Under the pieces are notes generated by a model. It saw only the letters and a list, made by a program, of their open reading frames with translations. It was not told the origin of the DNA and searched no databases. A stretch of 26,195 nt of DNA from JAWWAH01 sp033721415 (GTDB taxonomy: Bacteria > Patescibacteriota > Minisyncoccia > Spechtbacterales > 2-12-FULL-38-22), in the NCBI GenBank assembly GCA_033721415.1, contig JAWWAH010000011.1, positions 1-26,195 of the forward strand, in the 5' to 3' direction. The first letter of the stretch is position 1. Every line of letters starts with the position of its first letter. The position numbers and the translations under genes are program-made. This document shows positions 21,599 to 26,195 of this stretch, one piece after another.

Positions 21599-21645
21599 GA
21601 CCCATGAGGATTATACTACTCATGAGGCTTATACTTATTATACCA
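21599..21645 (-). promoter_or_regulatory. pilD promoter with an 18-bp tandem repeat in the leader
   Basis: An extended -10 (TGG then TATAAT) reads on the minus strand at 21645-21637. Downstream, 21599-21616 and 21617-21634 are adjacent 18-bp repeats (15 of 18 identical). Each carries a CCTCATG core and a TATAA box, and the upstream unit contains the palindrome CTCATGAG. The repeats lie at or just after the predicted start site, where an operator would sit. Confidence 0.55.
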
Positions 21646-21666
21646 CGCCACTATTGTGCTGTGGCC

Positions 21667-21702
21667 AACCAAAAACTCCGCCAGACGGCGGAGTTTTTGG
21701 TT
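21667..21702 (-). terminator. Terminator after the major pilin gene
   Basis: A perfect 16-bp stem (AACCAAAAACTCCGCC and its complement) with a 4-nt loop. The GC core GGCGGAG is followed by T5 in either direction. It separates the pilB-pilT-pilC-pilA block from pilD. Confidence 0.92.
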
Positions 21703-21726
21703 AATAAAAAGGAACTTCAATCGTTA

Positions 21727-22263
21727 TTACGGCTTGATACAGTATGGATCAGCACCTGTTTGTATGGCTGAACCAGCATAACCAGCGGTGACCATTGCTG
21801 CGTCTGAAGCAACACACTCACAACCAAAGTCATCTATGTCTATATCATTTGGTGGGTTGTTAGCAGGATCCTCAAGTACAACTCCTATGATGTAGTCATT
21901 TGCTGTATAGTTGTTAGCGGCATCCACTGTAAGGTCTGTTCGTGCCTGTGGAGCTCCATAATAGAAGTTTCGGTTATTACTTGGGTCTGCAGCATTTAAT
22001 TCTGCAAGAACAAATGCTCCAGATTCAGCATTTTCACATGTGTTTGCAACTGCTGCTCCTGGGTATCCTCCGATTTCGTCGAATTTAACCTCTAAAGCTA
22101 TTTGTGCCTGGCGAACATTACCAACTCTCTGCGTATCCCTAGCGCTTGTTCTAGCATCATTTAAAGATACAAGAACAATAGCTGCCAAGATACCAATGAT
22201 GGCAATAACAACCAAAAGCTCAATAAGTGTAAAACCTTTTTCCCTGTCAATAAATTTTTGCAT
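21727..22263 (-). CDS. pilA: Type IV major pilin (PilA-like)
   Basis: A 178-aa prepilin with the leader MQKFIDREKG, cut before FTLIELLVVIAIIGILAAIV; E15 is the conserved +5 Glu. The helix continues NDARTSARDTQRVGNVRQAQ, as in pilins of related small bacteria, then a globular domain with Cys residues in NTCEN, GCEC and the C-terminal YCIKP that could close a D-region disulfide. Its 3' terminator and long separate leader (219 nt) suggest strong independent expression, so I take it as the major subunit. There is no Shine-Dalgarno sequence; a 24-nt palindrome lies 9 nt before the ATG. Confidence 0.93.
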   Translation of the reverse strand: MQKFIDREKGFTLIELLVVIAIIGILAAIVLVSLNDARTSARDTQRVGNVRQAQIALEVKFDEIGGYPGAAVANTCENAESGAFVLAELNAADPSNNRNFYYGAPQARTDLTVDAANNYTANDYIIGVVLEDPANNPPNDIDIDDFGCECVASDAAMVTAGYAGSAIQTGADPYCIKP

Positions 22264-22482
22264 AATTTATTTTTAAAATTTAGTACTAAATTTTAATCTT
22301 TTTCAATCTTACTCTATGCTTTGATTAATACAAAGATAAAGTTTGACGTCTTTTTAATCGACCTTTCTATCTCGTTAGCCTTGTTTATAAGTATAACGAG
22401 CTTATTTTACCTATTATTCAGTATAACAAATTTTAAAGCCCATGCATAAAAAACAATCCACAATGCCAATTATAGGGATTAA
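22264..22482 (-). promoter_or_regulatory. Long leader/promoter region of the pilin gene
   Basis: A 219-nt non-coding, AT-rich block between pilC and pilA. On the minus strand an extended -10 TGT-TATACT (22428-22420) is followed 30 nt later by a second GTTATACT (22397-22390). The second copy lies in the loop of a CTCGTTA/TAACGAG inverted repeat (22371-22377, 22394-22400). Next to the pilin ATG is a perfect 24-nt palindrome (22273-22296) centred on AGTACT. Together they suggest a regulated pilin promoter with a leader of about 150 nt, or an operator beside the start codon. Confidence 0.5.
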
Positions 22483-23694
22483 TTAAAGAGAAGAGATGCT
22501 GTTGTATATTGGTACCAATACACCTGCTACAAGCAATCCAACACCCACACCCATAACAACTATTAATATTGGCTCAATAAGTGAAACTAAGTTGTCTACA
22601 AGGTTTTTTACTTCATCCTCATAAAACGCCGATATTTCTTGAAGTATAGCATCAAGTTGACCTGTTTTTTCACCCACTGCTATCATCTGCGTAACCATCC
22701 CAGAAACCTCAGGATAACCCTCGAGTGCAGAAGCAATACTATCTCCCTGGCTAACCTTTTTTTGAGCCTCCAGCACAATTTCTCTGTATGTAGTATTGCT
22801 TATAACTTCTGCTGTAATAGTAAGAGCTTTATTTATAGGCACACCTCCTTTAATAAGCATGCTGAAGCTTTCAGAAAACCTAAATAAATATATTTTTTGA
22901 AAAAGAGATCCAAAAATGGGTAGTTTTAACTGAACCCTACCCCAAATCTCTTTCCCAGCCGTTGTTTTTAAAAATTGCCAAATACCCACTCCTGTACCAC
23001 CAAACCCCAATATCAAAAGATACCACTTTGTTCTAACCGTATCAGATAAAAATATAATCACTCGAGTAAGTAGTGGTAAATTTTCTGTACCCGATGCTGT
23101 TAAAAAAGCTAAAAGCTTAGGAACGATAAAAGCAAGAACTAAAATCCCCACTATCAATAAAACTCCTAGAATAAATGCGGGATATATCATTGCTCCCCTA
23201 ACCTTTGATTCAATATAATATTCTCTATCTTGGTGCTCAGCAAGATAGTTTAAAACCTCATCTAAATTACCTGATTCTTCACCAGCTTTAACCATTTGAA
23301 TAAAGAAATTTGAAAATACATCAGGATATTCCTGAAGAGCTTTTGAGAAAGGCATACCTCCATCAATGGCTGCACCAACATCCAACAAAGTGCGCTTAAG
23401 CATTGGGTTTTCGCTCTGATTTGCAAGGGTATTTAGGGAAACTGTAAGCGGAACTGATGCTTTAAATAATGTAGCAAGCTGACGTGCAAAAACAGCGAGC
23501 TCTTTTTTAGTAACTCGCTCAAATAGAGTAATTTCTTTTTTTGCAAGAGATTTACCTTCTACAGATTCAAGCTCTGTTACTATAAGGCCATTCCGTTGTA
23601 ATATCTGTACTGCAGCATTTTCATCTACTGCCTCAACTCTTCCAGATTGCACTTCGCCTTCTTTGGTATGCGCATAATATTCAAAAAATGGCAT
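22483..23694 (-). CDS. pilC: Type IV pilus inner-membrane platform protein PilC
   Basis: A 403-aa polytopic protein of the PilC/GspF family, the platform on which PilB and PilT act. It has an N-terminal cytoplasmic segment and two GspF domains. The first begins ELAVFARQLATLFKASVPL, the second begins LFRFSESFSMLIKGGVPINKAL, each with GEESGNLD / GEKTGQLD-type motifs. Transmembrane segments lie at about 166-192, 217-237 and 375-397. It begins 2 nt after the pilT stop codon. The upstream neighbours pilT, cheY-like and pilB form one locus with it. Confidence 0.97.
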   Translation of the reverse strand: MPFFEYYAHTKEGEVQSGRVEAVDENAAVQILQRNGLIVTELESVEGKSLAKKEITLFERVTKKELAVFARQLATLFKASVPLTVSLNTLANQSENPMLKRTLLDVGAAIDGGMPFSKALQEYPDVFSNFFIQMVKAGEESGNLDEVLNYLAEHQDREYYIESKVRGAMIYPAFILGVLLIVGILVLAFIVPKLLAFLTASGTENLPLLTRVIIFLSDTVRTKWYLLILGFGGTGVGIWQFLKTTAGKEIWGRVQLKLPIFGSLFQKIYLFRFSESFSMLIKGGVPINKALTITAEVISNTTYREIVLEAQKKVSQGDSIASALEGYPEVSGMVTQMIAVGEKTGQLDAILQEISAFYEDEVKNLVDNLVSLIEPILIVVMGVGVGLLVAGVLVPIYNSISSL

Positions 23695-23696
23695 TG

Positions 23697-24767
23697 TTAC
23701 TTACCAACAAGCATTTTAAGCTCGTTAGGATTAAGAGAATAATTTTCTGCTATTTCCATAGAAATATCTCCAGACTTTACACGACTTGCCAAACTTCTGT
23801 TCAATGAAACCATACCCTCATCGGAGCTTGTCTCTATAACAAGACTTACCTCATGTGTCTTTTTCTCTCTTATTAAGTTTCTTATAGCTGAATTTGCAAA
23901 CATAATTTCGGTGGCAGGAATACGCCCTCCATCTATCTTTGGGAGAAGACGTTGCGAAACAACTCCAACAAGAGTAAGTGCTAACTGGGCTCTTGTTTGA
24001 GATTGTTGATCTGCTGGAAATGTATCTATAATACGATCTATTGTTTGAGCAGCATTATTTGTGTGTAGAGTTGCTAAGATAAGATGTCCGGTTTCAGCAG
24101 CAGTAATAGCTGTGGATATAGTTTCTGCATCACGCATTTCCCCTACCATTATAATGTCAGGGTCTTGGCGAAAAGCATCACGTAAAGCCGTAGAAAAACT
24201 TGGTGTATCTCTACCTACCTCACGCTGATCTATGATGGATCTTTCTTGTTCGAATATATACTCAATTGGATCTTCTATAGTGATAATGTGCTCGTTTCTG
24301 CTTCTATTAACCTCGTCTACAAGTGCTGCAAGAGTAGTAGATTTACCATGGCCAGCAGGGCCAGTAACAAGAACAAGACCTTGCTGATATTTTGCGAAAC
24401 GATGAACAACCTCGGGCAAGCTAAGATCTTCTATGGTTCTAATTTCAGCAGGTATAAAACGTAGTGCAATTGATATTGTTTCAAACTGATAGTAAATATT
24501 TACTCTAAATCTAGCTATATTTTTATATGCATAAGATATATCAACGGACTTTCTCTCTTGTAATGTTTTTTGTTGATCTTCGTTCAGCATCACACTTGCT
24601 ATCTCTTTGGTATCGTCCGCTGTTAATATTTTTGCATCTTTTAGTGGAACAAGGTCTCCGTCTAAGCGTAATGTTGGCGCCCTTCCAGCTGACAAGTGAA
24701 GATCAGAGGCGCCTTGACGGGCCACCGTCTCCAGTAAATTAAATAATTTTTGTTCGTATCCTGCCAT
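23697..24767 (-). CDS. pilT: Type IV pilus retraction ATPase PilT
   Basis: A 356-aa hexameric ATPase that drives pilus retraction. The N-terminal PAS-like domain contains GASDLHLSAGRAPTLRLDG. The Walker A is GPAGHGKS (136-143) rather than the common GPTGSGKS. An Asp box (IEDPIEY), Walker B (IIMVGEMRD, 206-213) and His box (ETGHLILATLHTN) follow, the last of them the PilT signature. MVSLNRSLASRVKSGDIS near the C-terminus is typical of PilT. The altered Walker A still fits GxxGxGKS, so activity is expected. The gap to the cheY-like gene is 48 nt. Confidence 0.96.
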   Translation of the reverse strand: MAGYEQKLFNLLETVARQGASDLHLSAGRAPTLRLDGDLVPLKDAKILTADDTKEIASVMLNEDQQKTLQERKSVDISYAYKNIARFRVNIYYQFETISIALRFIPAEIRTIEDLSLPEVVHRFAKYQQGLVLVTGPAGHGKSTTLAALVDEVNRSRNEHIITIEDPIEYIFEQERSIIDQREVGRDTPSFSTALRDAFRQDPDIIMVGEMRDAETISTAITAAETGHLILATLHTNNAAQTIDRIIDTFPADQQSQTRAQLALTLVGVVSQRLLPKIDGGRIPATEIMFANSAIRNLIREKKTHEVSLVIETSSDEGMVSLNRSLASRVKSGDISMEIAENYSLNPNELKMLVGK

Positions 24768-24815
24768 GTATTTTATTTGTTAACGCTCATAGTATAAACC
24801 AAAACAAAACGTTAA

Positions 24816-25193
24816 TTAGTTTTTTTCATTAATTACATTTTCTATCTGTGAAACTACCTCGCTTGGTGTATATTGGCTTTTGACAAGGTATCCATCTGCT
24901 CCGATTTCTTTAGCTCTGCTTATATCTTCATCGGATCCAAGATTACTTAAAACTATCATCTTGATATCGTTTACAGAGCTATCCTTTTTAAGTTCTGCCA
25001 AAACCTCCAATCCATTCATTTTGGGAAGCACTATATCTAGCAACATAACATCTGGGTGGATTTCATGAGCCTTTTTAACCGCGGATTCACCATCAGTTGC
25101 AATTTCTACCTCATACCCAACCTGTTCAAATTTTGTTATGTAGATTTCTGACAAAAATGGGTCATCTTCTACAAGTAATATTTTTCTTGCCAT
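24816..25193 (-). CDS. Single-domain response regulator (CheY/PilG-like receiver)
   Basis: A 125-aa receiver domain with no output domain. Acidic pocket D10/D11, phospho-acceptor D53 in MLLDIVLPKMNG, S83 at the switch position and K105 in YLVKSQ are all in place, so it can be phosphorylated. It lies between pilB and pilT, which points to control of pilus extension or retraction, as single-receiver proteins do in twitching systems. No histidine kinase is seen in the window. There is no Shine-Dalgarno sequence; the 46-nt gap to pilB is almost pure AT. Confidence 0.93.
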   Translation of the reverse strand: MARKILLVEDDPFLSEIYITKFEQVGYEVEIATDGESAVKKAHEIHPDVMLLDIVLPKMNGLEVLAELKKDSSVNDIKMIVLSNLGSDEDISRAKEIGADGYLVKSQYTPSEVVSQIENVINEKN

Positions 25194-25239
25194 GATTTAT
25201 TTTATTTGCAAATTGTAAATTGTAATAATTAAAATTTGA

Positions 25240-26195
25240 TTATACCGACTCCTCTACAACTCTTAGCACATCTTCTATCGCCATGTATCCTAGAAGTGAT
25301 TTTATAATCCCATCCTGTTTCATGTTTATCATTCCCTGGCGTCTTGCTTCGCTCTCAATAGCGATAGCATTTGCCTCCTCCTCAAGTATAATACGTTTCA
25401 GCTCTGGTGTCATCTTTAGGATTTCGTAAATACCCATTCTCCCCTTTGTTTTTTTACCATTACACTTTGGACATCCCTTAGCATCCCATATCTGATACGG
25501 TTTTTGCACTTCGAATTTCTGCAAAACTTCTGGTGGTAACTTAGATAATTCAGATTCTATTATTTCCACAATTCGCCCTCGTGGGTCTTTTTGAAACTTG
25601 CAACTGCTACATAGCCTCCCGACAAGACGCTGCGCCATCGCAATTGTGACGGAACTTGGTATCAAAAAATCAGAAACACCAAGGTCTACTAATCGCGGTA
25701 TAACACCTATAGCATTATTAGTGTGCACAGTAGTGAAAACTAGGTGACCAGTTAACGCTGATTGTACGCCAAGCTGAGCAGTTTCGCCATCACGAATCTC
25801 TCCTACCATTATAACATCGGGGTCCTGGCGAAGAATACTTCTAAGCCCCGAAGCAAATGTATAATCAATCTCAGGTCTTACTTGTGATTGGCTTACTCCC
25901 TCTATATGATACTCCACAGGATCTTCAAGGCTAACTATATTTATTCCCTCTTTATTTATTTTGCTCATTGCAGTGTAGAGGGTTGTTGTTTTTCCCGATC
26001 CAGTAGGACCAGAAACTATAATCATACCGAAGGGCTCGTCGATAGCATCCTCGATTTTCTTTTTATTTGGGCCTATTAACCCGAGTTCCTGAAATTCAAG
26101 TATCACAGAGGAGGAGTCCAAAACACGCATAACAACCTTTTCTCCTGAGTTAGTAGGAAAAGTAGAAACACGAAAATCAATTGTCTGCCCTCCTA
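25240..26195 (-). CDS. pilB: Type IV pilus extension ATPase PilB (GspE family), C-terminal part
   Basis: Drives pilin assembly. The frame stays open to the right edge: before the methionine at 26130 it reads IDFRVSTFPTNSGEKVV, the normal N2-domain sequence, so the gene is cut by the window and not short. Seen here: Walker A GPTGSGKTTT, the Asp box LEDPVEY, Walker B IIMVGEIRDGETA, His box TGHLVFTTVHTN and the tetracysteine zinc motif (CSSC...CPKC) that separates PilB/GspE from PilT. GRMGIYEIL follows. Any N-terminal domain lies outside the window. Confidence 0.97.
   Translation of the reverse strand, partial: GGQTIDFRVSTFPTNSGEKVVMRVLDSSSVILEFQELGLIGPNKKKIEDAIDEPFGMIIVSGPTGSGKTTTLYTAMSKINKEGINIVSLEDPVEYHIEGVSQSQVRPEIDYTFASGLRSILRQDPDVIMVGEIRDGETAQLGVQSALTGHLVFTTVHTNNAIGVIPRLVDLGVSDFLIPSSVTIAMAQRLVGRLCSSCKFQKDPRGRIVEIIESELSKLPPEVLQKFEVQKPYQIWDAKGCPKCNGKKTKGRMGIYEILKMTPELKRIILEEEANAIAIESEARRQGMINMKQDGIIKSLLGYMAIEDVLRVVEESV

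Noticed and set aside
23697..24767. PilT as an inactive ATPase because of the altered Walker A (GPAGHGKS)
   Set aside because: The key glycines, lysine and serine of GxxGxGKS are kept, and the Walker B, Asp and His boxes are intact.
1..26195. Reassigned UGA codon (as in some CPR lineages)
   Set aside because: All long genes read through with the standard code, use UGG for tryptophan and end at family-typical lengths. I saw no in-frame UGA needing suppression.
1..26195. CRISPR array, prophage or complete insertion sequence
   Set aside because: No regularly spaced direct repeats, cas genes, phage structural genes or transposase genes were seen. The only mobile-like items are the two short elements described.

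Overview
The window looks like a chromosomal piece of a small, AT-rich bacterium of the Candidate Phyla Radiation (Patescibacteria), most likely on the Parcubacteria/Paceibacteria side. This is inferred from gene content and architecture, not from a database search. Supporting signs are: a phenylalanyl-tRNA synthetase beta chain without its tRNA-binding OB domain; a secE-nusG-rplK cluster that ends in a terminator with no rplA behind it; a compact single-copy type IV pilus locus with a lone CheY-like receiver between pilB and pilT; an AT-rich coding style in which many genes have no Shine-Dalgarno sequence; and standard-code stops. Almost everything is on the minus strand. The exceptions are the folD fragment at the left edge and one secreted metallopeptidase-like gene.

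Layout, left to right. (1) 1-680: the 3' part of folD (+) and a strong bidirectional terminator. (2) 698-4733: gatB on its own, then an operon reading dCMP deaminase > dut > thyA > folA. It makes dTMP from dCMP/dUTP and recycles the folate; folD next door supplies methylene-tetrahydrofolate. (3) 4744-6101: secE > nusG > rplK with a good promoter, a 5' leader hairpin and a 46-nt perfect-palindrome terminator. (4) 6137-11470: pheS > pheT > gyrB, with a 116-nt repeat element filling the pheS-pheT gap. (5) 11502-13370: two divergent genes, an alpha/beta hydrolase (-) and a putative secreted protein with an anthrax-lethal-factor-type zinc site (+). Each has a clear promoter and Shine-Dalgarno sequence. 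(6) 13371-14000: three minus-strand tRNAs (Asp-GUC, a CAU elongator-type tRNA, initiator Met). Partial copies of the initiator tRNA ends and a GC-rich structured insert lie among them. (7) 14021-18499: ligA > gatC > gatA > a membrane-anchored protein with an Rx4H motif, and a second 115-nt copy of the repeat element in front of ligA. (8) 18509-21645: prepilin peptidase pilD and four minor-pilin-like genes, which run into ligA. (9) 21667-26195: pilB (cut by the right edge) > cheY-like > pilT > pilC > major pilin pilA > terminator.

The most unusual item is the pair of homologous 115/116-nt elements at 10263-10378 and 18385-18499. Each fills an operon junction, starts just after the upstream stop codon and ends on the downstream ATG. 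Each has terminal inverted repeats and a 4-bp TTCA-type flanking repeat. Each can form either a local hairpin or a long-range stem that pairs with the start codon, and the arm bases differ between the two copies in a compensated way. They could be a miniature mobile element, a translational RNA switch, or a mobile element that acts as one. Second in interest are the lethal-factor-like secreted protein and the initiator tRNA, whose D-loop and T-loop both depart from the standard elbow.

No stretch longer than about 300 bases lacks a gene. The longest non-coding blocks are 13527-13727, 13800-14020 and 22264-22482, each described below.
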